Positions 33,597-43,366 are shown, counted from the first letter of the stretch. The stretch is 64,000 nt of DNA from Streptomyces radicis (GCF_003626575.1 NZ_RBDY01000001.1:496001-560000), one strand, 5' to 3'. The notes: a model not told the origin generated them from the letters alone. Numbers and translations: made by a program.

Positions 33597-35117
33597 TCAG
33601 GCGTTCGCCTGGGCCGCGATCACCGCGTCCACCGCGCGTTCCAGGGACTCCGCCGCCGCGCGGTGGGCCGCCGTGCGGTTCGCGGCGGTGGCCAGGTCGG
33701 CGGCCAACTCGTCCTGTGCCGCCGCCCGTTCGCGGAGGACGGCGGCGGGGGCCGGGCCGCCGTAGAGGGTGCGGCGTGCGACGAAGGCGCGGGCGTCCAT
33801 CACGTCGCGGAACGCCGCCTCGTCCAGGCCGCTCGGACGGCCCTGGACCTCGAAGGCCGCCTCGTCGAGCACCGCGAGCGTGGTGGTGGCCGGGGTGAGG
33901 CCGCGCTCGATGCTGCGCCGCACGAACAGCCCGACCACCTGGTGCGACCTGCGCCAGTCGACGCCGGTCGCGGTGACCAGCGCGGAGGCCACGTCGGTGA
34001 CCTGGGCCCAGTGCGCGCCCGCCGCCTCGGCCATGGCCTCCGTGCGCACCCGCAGGTCCCGCATGATGCCGTCGAGGTCGCCGAGCCGCGCGGCGAGCTC
34101 GCGCCCCGTGGCCCACAGCAGGTCCTGCGAGCGGCGGCGTTCCAGGATGGGGAAGCCGGTCGGGCCGCGTTCCGCCGTGACGACCGCGACCAGCCCCGAG
34201 AGCGCCTGCCCGGCCACGGACTTGACGATCTCCAGCGCGTCGGGGTTCTTCTTCTGCGGCATGATCGAGCTGGTGCCGCAGTAGCGGTCGGGCAGCTCGA
34301 CGAACGCGAACTCCGCGGTCGACCACAGGAACAGGTCGTCGGCGAGCCGGGACAGGGTGGCGGCGGCCGTGGCGTACACCGCGGCGACCTCCATCTCCAG
34401 GTCATGGCTGAGGATCGCGTCCATGGTGTTGGCCAACGGGGCGTCGAAGCCCAGGAGTTCGGCGACGCGTTCGCGGCTGATCGGGAAGTCGGTGCCGGTC
34501 ATGATGGCGGCGCCCGCGGGGGAGCGGTTGAGGCGCCCGTGGAGGCTCGCGCAGCGCTGGGTGTCGCGGGCCAGCGCCCGTTCGAACATCAGGGCCCAGT
34601 GGCCGAACGTCGTCGGCTGGGCGTGCTGGCCGTGCGTGTAGCCGGGCAGCACGGTCTCCGCGTGCTCGGCGGCCAGGTCGAGCAGCGTGCCGCGCAGCCG
34701 GAGCGCGGCGCCGGTGAGGGCCGTCAGGTGCTCGCGGATCGTCAGCCGCCGGGCGACCTCGATCAGATCCCCCGAGCTGCGGCCCATGTTGATGCGCCCG
34801 CCGAGCTCGATGCCGAGCGTGGCGATGAGGTGGTGCTCGGCCGAGTGCATCCCGCCGCCCGCGCGGTCGCGCGCCGCGGCGATGCCCTCGGCCTCCATGG
34901 CGCGCAGCGCGCCGAGCAGCGCCGCGGCGTCGGGGCCCGTGAGCAGGCCGCACTCGGCGAGCATCACCAGGTGGGCCTTGTCGAACGCGTGGATCCAGGG
35001 CAGCGAGTCGCCCAGCAGGTCGGTGCGGTGGGTGCTCAGGTGCGGCAGCTGCTCCTCGTTCAGCCGCACGCCCGCGCCGCGGAATCCCTCGTACGGGGTG
35101 GGGGAGTCGCCGGTCAT
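33597..35117 (-). CDS. Argininosuccinate lyase-like C-N lyase
   Basis: A 506-residue member of the aspartase/fumarase superfamily, argininosuccinate lyase branch. Seen are the catalytic-His block GYTHGQHAQPTTFGHW and the flexible signature loop GTSSIMPQKKNPDALE with the catalytic Ser. The substrate segment MGRSSGD differs from the biosynthetic enzyme's TGRSRND, and the protein is 30-40 residues longer than housekeeping ArgH. It is the last gene of a transport operon, overlapping the ureohydrolase as ATGA, which also argues for a catabolic paralogue. Ethylenediaminedisuccinate lyases belong to the same branch, so the substrate could be argininosuccinate-like or an N-substituted aspartate. Confidence 0.85.
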   Translation of the reverse strand: MTGDSPTPYEGFRGAGVRLNEEQLPHLSTHRTDLLGDSLPWIHAFDKAHLVMLAECGLLTGPDAAALLGALRAMEAEGIAAARDRAGGGMHSAEHHLIATLGIELGGRINMGRSSGDLIEVARRLTIREHLTALTGAALRLRGTLLDLAAEHAETVLPGYTHGQHAQPTTFGHWALMFERALARDTQRCASLHGRLNRSPAGAAIMTGTDFPISRERVAELLGFDAPLANTMDAILSHDLEMEVAAVYATAAATLSRLADDLFLWSTAEFAFVELPDRYCGTSSIMPQKKNPDALEIVKSVAGQALSGLVAVVTAERGPTGFPILERRRSQDLLWATGRELAARLGDLDGIMRDLRVRTEAMAEAAGAHWAQVTDVASALVTATGVDWRRSHQVVGLFVRRSIERGLTPATTTLAVLDEAAFEVQGRPSGLDEAAFRDVMDARAFVARRTLYGGPAPAAVLRERAAAQDELAADLATAANRTAAHRAAAESLERAVDAVIAAQANA

Positions 35118-36028
35118 CAGTGGCGCTCGAGACGGGGGGCGGGGCGGCAGCCGAAGACGGCGAAGTGGAAGAGGAGATACGCGGCGAGGGTGGTGGTCGC
35201 GTCGTGCAGGTCGACCATGGGGTTCACCTCGGTCAGGGCCATGGCCGTGCAGTGCGGCGCGAGCAGCCTGACCACCTCGAGCGCCTCGCCCGAGGTGAGG
35301 CCGCCAGGCTCGTGGGCGCCCGAGCCCGGGGCGTAGGCCGGGTCGATGGCGTCGATGTCGAAGGAGAGGAAGAGGTGGTCGGCGCCCGAGACATGGTCGA
35401 GGATCTGCCGGGCGGCCTGCGCGGGGCCGAGCGCCTGGAACTCCCCCGCGGTGATGTGCGAGAGCCCGTGCGTGTGCTTGAAGTCGCCCGACGTCGGGAA
35501 GTTGAAGTGCCGCGAGCCCACCTGCACGCAGTCCGCCGCGGAGATCCTGGCCAGCTCCAGGCTGCGCCGCATGCCGCTCGACTGGCTGAACTTCCCCTGG
35601 TGGGGGTTGTGGTCGAGCAGGTCGAGGTGCGCGTCGAAGTGGATGATGCCCACCCGCCCCTCCAACGCGTCGTGCACCCCGCGGGCCACGGGGAACAGCA
35701 GCGCGTCGTCGCCCCCGAGCACGATCGGCACCCGGCCCGCGCGCAGCGACTCGGTCACCACGGCGCTGCACGCGTCCGTCGTCGCGGCCAGGTCGTGGCC
35801 CGTGACGGGGGCGTCGCCGCGGTCGCGCAGGAGGTCGTCGCCGATGTCGAAGACGGTGTCGCTCTCCAACGAGTAGATGCGCCCGTCCTGGACGCGCTGG
35901 GTGATCCAGCCGAGCGCCTGACGGATCCGGTCAGGGGCGTAGCGCGAGCCGGGTCGGCCCAGCGTGGACCCGCCGTCGAAGGGGACACCCCACAGGTCGT
36001 AGGAGCGCGGCCCCTGCCGGTTGATCAT
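35117..36028 (-). CDS. Arginase/agmatinase-family ureohydrolase with altered metal site
   Basis: A 303-residue ureohydrolase-fold protein. Metal-binding motifs are DAHLD (132-136) and SFDIDAIDP (222-230, Asp224/226/229), both intact. The first motif, GGDHS in the family, reads GGDDAL (105-110), so the usual Mn-ligand His is Asp108. The N-terminal block [20 protein letters not shown] is typical. The gene overlaps both neighbours by four bases (ABC ATPase upstream, lyase downstream). It would hydrolyse a guanidino compound such as arginine to urea plus an amine if still active; a related amidine hydrolysis is also possible. Confidence 0.87.
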   Translation of the reverse strand: MINRQGPRSYDLWGVPFDGGSTLGRPGSRYAPDRIRQALGWITQRVQDGRIYSLESDTVFDIGDDLLRDRGDAPVTGHDLAATTDACSAVVTESLRAGRVPIVLGGDDALLFPVARGVHDALEGRVGIIHFDAHLDLLDHNPHQGKFSQSSGMRRSLELARISAADCVQVGSRHFNFPTSGDFKHTHGLSHITAGEFQALGPAQAARQILDHVSGADHLFLSFDIDAIDPAYAPGSGAHEPGGLTSGEALEVVRLLAPHCTAMALTEVNPMVDLHDATTTLAAYLLFHFAVFGCRPAPRLERH

Positions 36029-36894
36029 CTCTGTCCCTTCTCGGCGGTATCGGCGGTATCGGCTGTGTCGACGGTGTCGGGCGTCCGGGCGGTCTCGGTG
36101 GACGGGACGGGGGGACCGCCGTGCGCGGCGGTGACCCGGGCCAGGAAGTCCTTGGTCCGCGGGTGGGAGGGGGCGCTGAGGAGGCGCGCGGGCGGGCCCT
36201 CCTCGACGATGACGCCACCGTCCATGAAGACGATCCGGTCGGCGACATCGCGGGCGAAGCCCGCCTCGTGGGTGACCACGATCATGGTCATGCCCTGCTC
36301 GGCCAGCGTGCGCATCACGGCCAGGACCTCGCCGACGAGCTCGGGGTCGAGGGCGGAGGTCGGCTCGTCGAAGAGCATGAGGAACGGGCGGGTGGCCAGG
36401 GAGCGCGCGATGGCGACCCGTTGCTGCTGGCCGCCGGAGAGCTGGCCGGGGTAGGCGTTCCCCTTCTCCGCGAGCCCGACCCGTTCCAGCAGCTCGCGCG
36501 CGGTCCGCTCGGCCTCGGCGCGGGGCAGGGCGCGGGTGCGGACCGGGGCCTCCGTGACGTTCTGGAGCACGGTCAGGTGCGGGAAGAGGTTGAAGCGCTG
36601 GAACACCATCCCGATGCCACGCCGCTGGCGGGCGATCTCCCTGTGGCTCAGCTCGCGCAGGGTGTCGCCGCGGCGCTTCCAGCCCAGCAGCTCGGAGCGC
36701 ACCTCCAGATAGCCGCCGTCGGGCCGTTCGAGCTGGTTGACGCAGCGCAGGAAGGTGCTCTTGCCCGAGCCCGAAGGGCCCATCAGGCAGACCACCTCGC
36801 CCGCCGTGACGGTCAGGTCGATGCCGCGCAGCACCGGCAGGTCGCCGAATCGCTTGGTCACGCCCACGGCGCGCAGCACGGTCTCGGTGGTCAT
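36025..36894 (-). CDS. Polar amino acid ABC transporter ATP-binding protein
   Basis: A 289-residue ATPase of the GlnQ/HisP type. Walker [10 protein letters not shown] (about 38-46), Q-loop [14 protein letters not shown], signature [15 protein letters not shown], Walker [15 protein letters not shown] and H-loop [13 protein letters not shown] are all present. The C-terminal tail is a short Thr/Asp repeat ([14 protein letters not shown]) made by tandem copies of a GTATCGGC-like unit and is not conserved. Overlaps the permease and the ureohydrolase genes by four bases each. Confidence 0.94.
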   Translation of the reverse strand: MTTETVLRAVGVTKRFGDLPVLRGIDLTVTAGEVVCLMGPSGSGKSTFLRCVNQLERPDGGYLEVRSELLGWKRRGDTLRELSHREIARQRRGIGMVFQRFNLFPHLTVLQNVTEAPVRTRALPRAEAERTARELLERVGLAEKGNAYPGQLSGGQQQRVAIARSLATRPFLMLFDEPTSALDPELVGEVLAVMRTLAEQGMTMIVVTHEAGFARDVADRIVFMDGGVIVEEGPPARLLSAPSHPRTKDFLARVTAAHGGPPVPSTETARTPDTVDTADTADTAEKGQR

Positions 36895-37805
36895 GCTTCG
36901 CTCCCCATCGTCTTCCGGGCGCGCACCCCGCCGCGGGCGCGCCCGCGCACGCCGGGGCCGCTCGCGTCGCGCGTGGGCGTGAAGCCGCGGCCGTAGCGGC
37001 GCTCGACGGCGTACTGGCCGATGGCGAGCACCGACACGACGGCCAGGTACCACACGGCCACCACGATCAGCAGCTCGATCACCCGGTTGTTGCGGTAGTA
37101 GACCAGCTGGGCGCTCTGGAGCAGCTCGCCATAGGTGACGACGGCGGCGAGCGACGAGGTCTTGAGGGTGGAGATGAACTCGTTGCCCAGCGGCGGGATG
37201 ATGACGCGCATCGCCTGCGGCAGCACGATGCGGCCGAAGACGGCGCCCGACGGCAGGGCCAGGGAGAGCGCCGCCTCGGTCTGGCCCCGGTCCACGGCCA
37301 GGATGCCGCCGCGCACGATCTCGGCGGTGTACGCGCTCTGGTGGAGGCCGAGGCCCAGCAGGGTGGCCATGAACGGCGTCATCACCTCGACCGTCGACCC
37401 CTCCCAGAGCCCTGGCACGCCGATGCTGGGGAAGACGAGGGCGAGGTTGTACCAGATGAGCAGTTGCAGCAGGACGGGCACGCCCCGGAAGAACCACACA
37501 TAGCCCGCGGCGACCGCGTTGGCCACGGGGTTGGCCGACAGGCGCAGCACGGCGATCAGGATGCCGACGAGGACGCCGAGCAGCATGGCCGCCGCGGTGA
37601 TCACGGCGGTGTTGGCCAGGCCCTCGAGGATCATGTCGGCGGTGAGGTACTCGCCGACCACGTCCCACTCGATGGCGCCGGTGGCGAACGCCCGCACCAC
37701 GGCGGCGAGCAGCAGCACGATGATCACGGCCGAGGCCCAACGGCCCCAGTGCCGTCGCCTGACCGGGCGCAGGCCGAGCGCGGCGGCGGCGTCGTTCCCG
37801 TACAT
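36891..37805 (-). CDS. Polar amino acid ABC transporter permease
   Basis: A 304-residue HisM/GlnP-type permease. Transmembrane segments include [39 protein letters not shown] and [39 protein letters not shown] and [20 protein letters not shown] (the EAA loop) are family signatures. GGAAGGA precedes ATG 37805. It acts with the ATPase and the binding protein encoded on the other side of the PucR gene (39786). Confidence 0.94.
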   Translation of the reverse strand: MYGNDAAAALGLRPVRRRHWGRWASAVIIVLLLAAVVRAFATGAIEWDVVGEYLTADMILEGLANTAVITAAAMLLGVLVGILIAVLRLSANPVANAVAAGYVWFFRGVPVLLQLLIWYNLALVFPSIGVPGLWEGSTVEVMTPFMATLLGLGLHQSAYTAEIVRGGILAVDRGQTEAALSLALPSGAVFGRIVLPQAMRVIIPPLGNEFISTLKTSSLAAVVTYGELLQSAQLVYYRNNRVIELLIVVAVWYLAVVSVLAIGQYAVERRYGRGFTPTRDASGPGVRGRARGGVRARKTMGSEA

Positions 37806-37981
37806 GTCGTCCTTCCGCGAGGGCGGGGCCACAGGCCATGACGGGCCTGATGGCTGGTCGGGGCCCAGTCTCCTCACGGCCACGGGCGCGGCGGCACCCG
37901 CCTTTATGTCCTGTCCCGGGGCCGCGGGGTGGACATCCGGTCGGCCACCGCGGGGCTCAGCCGGGCCCGGGGACCACGGGC

Positions 37982-39550
37982 TCAGCCCGGCTCGGGGGCC
38001 GCGCCCTCGGCCAGCAGGGCCAGCCACAGCTCCATGCGCGCGTAGGAGGAGTTCGGGTCGCGCCCGGTGAGCTCGGCGATCTTGTCGATCCGCATGCGCA
38101 ACGTGTGCCGGTGCACGCCGAGCGCGGCGGCCGAGACGTTCCACTGCCCGTTGTGCGCGAGGAACGTCTGGAGCGTCGCGCGCAGGGTGCGGTGCCGCTC
38201 GTCGGCCCCTTCGGCCGCGAGCGGGCCGAGCACGCGCCGCACGAACGTCGCCACGGTCTGCGGCTGTTCGGACCGCAGCAGCAGCTGCATCGCGGCCAGG
38301 TCCTCGAAACGGGTCACGCGGCGCCGTTCGATGCGCCCGATCGCGGCGGCCCTGGCGGCGGCCTCGTAGGAGCGGCACACGTCCTCGACGGCGCCCGCCT
38401 CGCCGACGCCCAGGTGGGCCCCGGGCAGCTCCGCCATCAGCGCGTCGACGGCCTCGGCCGGTGCGGGCCCGCCGCCGCTGACCAGCACGAGCTGGGTCTC
38501 GCCCGTGTGCCGCAGGACGGTGGTGACCCCGGGCGCCCGCCGCCCGTCGAGCAGCGCGTGCAGCCGGTCGGCCGCCGTCCTGGCCGTGGCGCCCTGTGGC
38601 CCCGCGCCCCGACCCGCGGGCGCGGGCAGGATCACGAACGCCCGCAGGTCCATCGGGTCGAGGCCCCAGCCCCTGATCTGCCGCGCCCAGTGCAGCGGCA
38701 GCCGCCCGCCGCGCAGCACCTGGGCCAGCTCGTCGGACTGGAGCCGCCGCAGCCGGGAGGTGACGGCCTGGGCGCGTTCGATCTCGAGCGTCATCAGGGC
38801 CACCGCGCCCGACAGCACGTGGCGTTCGTAGGTGCCGAGCGGGCGGTCGGCGCCCGCGAGCAGAAAGCCGCGGGGCAGGCCGTCCACGCTCAGCGGGTGG
38901 ATCACGGTCGACTCGCCGGGGCCGAGGATCGTGGAGGAGCTGCGCCCGCCGCTCTCCCTGACCCGTATCAGGTCGGGCAGCAGCGCGGGCAGCCGCGAGG
39001 CCGCGGCCGCGGGCCACGCGGCGCGGGCGGCCCCGGTGCTGTCGGCCTGGATCGCCCAGCCGCCGAGCTGCTTGCCGACCTCCCGCACCAGCGTCTCGGT
39101 CGACCCGGAGAGCGCGGCCCTGGTGAGGGCCTGCTGGGCCTCGAAGGCGCGGGAGATGGCGTGGTAACGCTCCTCGGACAGCATGTCGGAGACCGCCTCC
39201 GAGATGGAGATGTAGGGGGCGTCGACCGGGACGCGGAGCACGGCGATGCCGCGCCGGTCGGCCTGCTCGATCAACGGCTCGGGCACGGTGGCGTGGCCCA
39301 TGCCGATGCCGAAGCCGATACCGGCGAGGCCCGCGTCGGCCAGCCGGTCCACATAGGGGCGGAAGTCCTCGGGGGCGGTGAGGCGCATCCCCGTGGTGAG
39401 CAGCAGCTCGCCGCCGCGCAGCCAGGGCGTGGGGTCGACGACCTCGGAGACATGGACCCAGCGGACCTGCCGGTCGCGGCCCTCGCGCCCCGCGACGAGG
39501 TCGAGGCGGAGATCGGGCAGTGCCACGATGCGTTCGATGGTGACGGGCAT
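37982..39550 (-). CDS. PucR-family transcriptional regulator
   Basis: A 522-residue regulator with the PucR N-terminal ligand domain (VRWVHVSEVVDPTPWLRGGE, LLLTTGMRL), a central GGDEF-like/GAF-like region and the C-terminal PucR helix-turn-helix (LATLQTFLAHNGQWNVSAAA-type: TFLAHNGQWNVSAAALGVHR, HTLRMRIDKIAELTGRD). PucR proteins often activate purine, amine or amino acid catabolic genes. Ribosome site GGAAGGTG before 39550. It stands between the two arms of the transport/catabolic cluster and is divergent from the binding-protein gene, so it probably controls both arms. Confidence 0.9.
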   Translation of the reverse strand: MPVTIERIVALPDLRLDLVAGREGRDRQVRWVHVSEVVDPTPWLRGGELLLTTGMRLTAPEDFRPYVDRLADAGLAGIGFGIGMGHATVPEPLIEQADRRGIAVLRVPVDAPYISISEAVSDMLSEERYHAISRAFEAQQALTRAALSGSTETLVREVGKQLGGWAIQADSTGAARAAWPAAAASRLPALLPDLIRVRESGGRSSSTILGPGESTVIHPLSVDGLPRGFLLAGADRPLGTYERHVLSGAVALMTLEIERAQAVTSRLRRLQSDELAQVLRGGRLPLHWARQIRGWGLDPMDLRAFVILPAPAGRGAGPQGATARTAADRLHALLDGRRAPGVTTVLRHTGETQLVLVSGGGPAPAEAVDALMAELPGAHLGVGEAGAVEDVCRSYEAAARAAAIGRIERRRVTRFEDLAAMQLLLRSEQPQTVATFVRRVLGPLAAEGADERHRTLRATLQTFLAHNGQWNVSAAALGVHRHTLRMRIDKIAELTGRDPNSSYARMELWLALLAEGAAPEPG

Positions 39551-39619
39551 GGGGGACACCTTCCGTTCTCAGGCGGGAGCGGAGGGGTGTACCAGCGGTC
39601 CAGCCCTGGCCAGAACCCT

Positions 39620-39632
39620 CGACATTTTGTCG
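39620..39632. promoter_or_regulatory. Palindrome CGACATTTTGTCG between pucR and the binding-protein gene
   Basis: A perfect inverted repeat (CGACA, three bases, TGTCG) in an AT-rich patch of the 235-bp divergent region; the best operator candidate for the PucR regulator. Confidence 0.5.
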
Positions 39633-39785
39633 GGTGACACCGGCGGAGCGCCAGAGCAATGTGTTGGACACCCGCCCCGGACCACTCCAACCACCGCGAT
39701 CACCCCTATCCCACCCGTTACTTCGCATCGTTGTGGTTTCGGTCTCATTTCCGCACCGTTTCCGCTATCCGGAAGGATTCCGCTC

Positions 39786-40664
39786 ATGAAGCACCTGCGC
39801 GCGATGGCCGCGGTCGGCGCGGTCTGTGCCGTGCTCGCCGGCTGCGGCGGCGACGGCTCGTCCGCCGACGACTCCGACGCCTCAGCCGCCCCCGACGCGT
39901 CCGAAGGGCTCGACCTGGACACGCTCCGGGTCGGCAACAGCCCGGTCTACCCGCCGATGTCCTTCCTGCCCGAGGGCGACGAGGACCCCGCCAACCGCCA
40001 GGGCTTCGACGTGGACCTGGCCACCGCCATCGCCGACGAGCTGGGCGTGGGGATCACGTTCGAGCAGCAGGCGTACGAGCAGTACCTGCCGTCCCTGTCC
40101 ACCGGGCGCCTCGACCTGGTGCACTCGGCCATGCAGGACCTGCCCGACCGGCGCGAGACGGTCGACTTCGTCGACTACTACCTCACCGGCCCGCAGCTGT
40201 TCACGACGTCCGACCGCACCGACCTGGGCACCCTGGCCGACCTGTGCGGCGGCAGCGTCGTCCTCGACACGGGCGACGTCGGCTACCGCGACGCGCTGAC
40301 CGCCGCGGCGGACGAGGCGTGCCAGGGCGCCGACCCCATCGAGGTCGTCGCCGCCTCAGGCACCGCCGACGCCCTGATCCAGCTCGACCAGGGCCGCGCC
40401 GACGCCACCATCCGCGGCGCCGAGTCGGTGGCCTACCTCATGAACGAGCAGGAGCCGGGCCGTTACGCGACCGTGGACGAGCCGCTGAGCCAGATCCCGG
40501 TCGGCATCGCCGTCGCCAAGGACAACCCCGAGCTGCGCGACGCGGTGGCCGACGCGCTGGCCACCCTCGTCGAGAACGGCACCTACGCCGAGATCGGCGA
40601 GCGGTGGAACCTCTCCGACCTGCTGCTCGACGCCGTGACGGTCAACGGCGAGCCGGTCGGCTGA
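39786..40664 (+). CDS. Amino acid ABC transporter substrate-binding lipoprotein
   Basis: A 292-residue family 3 (amino-acid type) solute-binding protein. The lipoprotein signal ends LAGCGGDG with Cys at about 20, followed by a Ser/Asp/Ala linker. The mature domain begins LRVGNSPVYPPMSFLP and has GFDVDLATAIADELGV and SAMQDLPDRRETVDFVDYYL, hallmarks of polar amino acid binders. GGAAGG precedes ATG 39786. It pairs with the permease and ATPase on the minus strand and is followed in three bases by the dipeptidase gene. Confidence 0.92.
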   Translation: MKHLRAMAAVGAVCAVLAGCGGDGSSADDSDASAAPDASEGLDLDTLRVGNSPVYPPMSFLPEGDEDPANRQGFDVDLATAIADELGVGITFEQQAYEQYLPSLSTGRLDLVHSAMQDLPDRRETVDFVDYYLTGPQLFTTSDRTDLGTLADLCGGSVVLDTGDVGYRDALTAAADEACQGADPIEVVAASGTADALIQLDQGRADATIRGAESVAYLMNEQEPGRYATVDEPLSQIPVGIAVAKDNPELRDAVADALATLVENGTYAEIGERWNLSDLLLDAVTVNGEPVG

Positions 40665-40667
40665 CCC

Positions 40668-41885
40668 GTGCGCACGACCATCCTGCGCGGCGGCTCGGTG
40701 CTCACCCCCGTCGGCTGGGCGGACGGCGACGTGCTGATGGCCGCGGGCCGCGTGCTCGCGGTCACGCCGCTCGGCGGGGCGGACGCCGTCAGGGCGTGGG
40801 CGGGCGACGCGGCGGAGTGGGACTGCCGCGGGCTGCTGGTCGTGCCAGGGCTCGTCGACGGCCACCTGCACGTCCTGGGCGGCGGGGGAGCGTCAGGGTA
40901 CGGCTCCCGCATCCCCGAGCTCCCGGCCGACGCCGTCCTGGAGGCGGGCATCACCACGTGCGTGGCCATGCCGGGCGTGGACACCCTGACCAGGAACGTC
41001 GAGTCGCTGCTCGCCAAGGCCGCCGCCCTGTCGTCGGCCGGGGTGCGGACCCACGCCATGCTGGGCGGCTTCGCCTGGCCGCCACCGGTCCTCACCGGCG
41101 AGCCGCGCCGCGACCTGCACGCGCTGCCCCAGCTCGTCGGCGTCAAGATCGCGCTGGGCGAACGCCTGGCCACCGCGCCCGACCGGGTCGAACTCGCCCG
41201 GCTGCTGGGCGAGTTGACCTGGGTCGCCGCCACCACGGGCCGGGCGGCGCTGCTCCATGTCCACCTGGGCACCCGCCCGGGTGGCACCGAGCCGCTCGAG
41301 TGGGCGCTCGCGGAGTCGGGCGCCGACCCGGCCCGCGTGCAGCTCACCCACGCCAACCACAGCCGCGACACCCTCGCCGCCGCCACCGCGTTGGGGCTGC
41401 GCGGCTGCCGCGTCGACGTCAACCCCCTGCTGCACCCCGGGCGCGTGGCCGGGGCGGTCGGCCCCGTCGCGGCCGTGCGGCACCTGCTCGCCGCGGGCGT
41501 CAAGGCCGAGCTGCTCACCCTGTCGAGCGACGGCAACGCCTCCGTTCCCCGGGTGCGCCCCGACGGCGGGCGCGAGGCGTTCTCCCACCAGCTCGGCCTG
41601 CTGACCTGCGTCCGCGACCTCGTGGACGGCGGGGTGCTCGGCCTCGACGACGCCCTGGCCCTGGTGACCGCGCACCCGGCCGACGCGCTGCGGCTGCCCG
41701 ACGTCGGCCGGATCGCGCCTGGCGCGGCCGCCGACGTGGTGGTGACCACGCATGAGCCCGCCGTGCTCCACGTGTTCAGCGGCGGCGAGCCACGCGTCGT
41801 GGAAGGGCGCGCCGTCGCGCCCTCGCCGTTCCGTGACCCGCGCTGGCCGACCCACCGCACCGATTGCGAGGACTCCCCCCGATGA
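40668..41885 (+). CDS. Isoaspartyl dipeptidase-like amidohydrolase
   Basis: A 405-residue amidohydrolase-superfamily enzyme closest to beta-aspartyl dipeptidase (IadA). Metal residues: His66 and His68 (GHLHVLGGGG), the carboxylated Lys160 (GVKIALGE), His in LLHVHLGTRPGG and THANHSRDT, and Asp in LSSDGNAS, which is the IadA active-site string. The N-terminal ITTCVAMPGVDTLTRNVESL also matches. It would cleave beta-linked Asp dipeptides. GTG start three bases after the binding-protein stop, four-base overlap with the next gene. Confidence 0.88.
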   Translation: MRTTILRGGSVLTPVGWADGDVLMAAGRVLAVTPLGGADAVRAWAGDAAEWDCRGLLVVPGLVDGHLHVLGGGGASGYGSRIPELPADAVLEAGITTCVAMPGVDTLTRNVESLLAKAAALSSAGVRTHAMLGGFAWPPPVLTGEPRRDLHALPQLVGVKIALGERLATAPDRVELARLLGELTWVAATTGRAALLHVHLGTRPGGTEPLEWALAESGADPARVQLTHANHSRDTLAAATALGLRGCRVDVNPLLHPGRVAGAVGPVAAVRHLLAAGVKAELLTLSSDGNASVPRVRPDGGREAFSHQLGLLTCVRDLVDGGVLGLDDALALVTAHPADALRLPDVGRIAPGAAADVVVTTHEPAVLHVFSGGEPRVVEGRAVAPSPFRDPRWPTHRTDCEDSPR

Positions 41886-42922
41886 CCCGTCCCTCGACCG
41901 CACCCGCCCCCGCCACGGCCGCGCCCGTCGGCCTCGCCATGGGCTACGACCCCGGCACGGACGTCCGCGCGATGGCCGAGCAGGCCAGGACGGCCGAGGA
42001 GCGCGGCTTCTCCATGGCGTTCTTCTCCGAGACGCTGTTCACCAACCGCGACTCGGTCACCGCCCTGAGCGCCTTCTCGACCGCCACCGAGCGGGTCGAG
42101 CTCGGCACCACCCAGGTGGTCAAGCTCCGCAGCCCGCTGGTGATGGCCCAGACCGCGGCCACCCTCGACGAGCTCAGCGGCGGGCGCCTCGTCCTGGTCG
42201 TCGGCGCGTTCACCGCCAAGCACGCCGCCCGCAACGGCGTTCCGCTCACCGACCCGGTGACGACGCTGCGCGAGTACGTGGAGACCATCAGGGCGCTCCT
42301 GCGCGGAGAGAGCGTCACCTACGCGGGCGAGGTGGTGCGCATGGAGAACGCCTCGCTCAACTTCACGCCCCTCCGCCCCGACATCCCCATCTGGATCGCC
42401 GCGGCGAGCCGCAAGGGGCTCCTCAACGTGGGGGCCATCGGCGACGGCGTGCTGCTCGACGCCGGAGCCTCGCCCGAGTACGCGGCCAACGCGGTCGCCC
42501 TCGTCCACGCGGGCTGCGAGCGCGCCGCGCGGGACCCGGCGGAGCTCTCGGTGGCCCAGCTGATCAACACCTCGATCGAGGACGACCCGGCCGCGGCCGT
42601 GGCGCACATGCGCTGGGAGGTGGCGTCCAAGTTCACCTACGCCTCCACCCCACGCGCCAAGATGTCGGTCGGCGAGCCGGTGATCGACCCCGACGACCTG
42701 CCGGGCTTCCGCGCGGCGTTCGAACGCGGCGGCAAGGGTGAGCTGGCCCGCGCCATCCCTGAGCGCTATGTGACAGGGCTGACGGCCACCGGCACGGCCG
42801 CCGACGTCACGGCTCGCGTCGCCGCCTACCGGGCCGCGGGCGTCACCCTCCCCCTGGTCCGCCCGGCCGCCGCCCACCAACTCCCGTCACTCCTCGACAC
42901 GTTCGGCGTCCCGGCGGCGTAG
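41882..42922 (+). CDS. LLM-class (luciferase-like) flavin-dependent oxidoreductase
   Basis: A 346-residue bacterial-luciferase-like barrel protein. Typical blocks are AEQARTAEERGFSMAFFSET, TERVELGTTQVVKLRSPLVM, AATLDELSGGRLVLVVGAF and RPDIPIWIAAASRKGLLNVG. The overall length and residues fit F420-dependent reductases of the Mer type as well as FMN-dependent monooxygenases. It closes the plus-strand arm of the amino-acid cluster with an ATGA overlap, so it probably oxidises or reduces an intermediate of the same compound. Confidence 0.87.
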   Translation: MTRPSTAPAPATAAPVGLAMGYDPGTDVRAMAEQARTAEERGFSMAFFSETLFTNRDSVTALSAFSTATERVELGTTQVVKLRSPLVMAQTAATLDELSGGRLVLVVGAFTAKHAARNGVPLTDPVTTLREYVETIRALLRGESVTYAGEVVRMENASLNFTPLRPDIPIWIAAASRKGLLNVGAIGDGVLLDAGASPEYAANAVALVHAGCERAARDPAELSVAQLINTSIEDDPAAAVAHMRWEVASKFTYASTPRAKMSVGEPVIDPDDLPGFRAAFERGGKGELARAIPERYVTGLTATGTAADVTARVAAYRAAGVTLPLVRPAAAHQLPSLLDTFGVPAA

Positions 42923-43024
42923 TCACGGGCCCCTCAGGGGGTGGATTCCAGGGGGTGGGGCGGCTACGACGCCTGGCCTACGTGGCCCGCCGCATCCCGG
43001 GTTCACCGTCTCGTACGAATGCAC

Positions 43025-43215
43025 GTAAGAGGCACCTACGGGAGGGAGGGTGGTGGGTGGCGGTCGTCCCGGTCACCGGTCGGCTTGTGGGTGTCTGGGG
43101 CCGTTCGCCGAACGGGCGCGGCCGCGAAGGGTCTGCGGGCGGCCGTTCTCCCGGTGGTCGGTTGCGGTGGCGCGCACCCTTCGGGCCTGCCCTGGCCGCC
43201 CGAAGCGTTTTCATT
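43025..43215 (+). repeat. Dispersed non-coding repeat, copy B
   Basis: Carries GCACCTACGGGAGGGAGG, CACCGGTCGGCTTGTGGGTG, GGGCCGTTCGCCGAACGGGC and a 3' block GGTGGCGCGCACCCTTCGGG followed by CCTGCCCTGGCCGCC that is identical in copy C. It follows the plus-strand oxidoreductase gene and precedes the insertion sequence. The rest of 42923-43366 holds only the hairpin at 43300. Confidence 0.7.
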
Positions 43216-43299
43216 CCTGATGTCCGACGAGCTTATGGAGCGGGCCGTCTCGGCGGTGCGGCGCTTACCTGGGCTTTATGCCGGGGCGGGTGCTCTTTT

Positions 43300-43342
43300 G
43301 AAACGGCGCACACTTTGTGTTGAACAGAACGTGCCGCGTTTC
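43300..43342. other. Imperfect 12-bp stem with 19-nt loop
   Basis: GAAACGGCGCAC (43300-43311) pairs with GTGCCGCGTTTC (43331-43342) apart from a central two-base mismatch. It stands just outside the insertion sequence and may be a terminator that shields it from outside transcription. Confidence 0.45.
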
Positions 43343-43366
43343 AGAAGAGACCCCGGCCTCCTATAA

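Noticed and set aside
36025..36120. Thr/Asp repeat at the end of the ATPase as a functional tail
   Set aside because: A short tandem-repeat expansion of GTATCGGC-like units beyond the conserved ATPase domain.
40583..42880. 765-codon minus-strand frame opposite dipeptidase and LLM oxidoreductase
   Set aside because: Shadow of two well-supported plus-strand genes.
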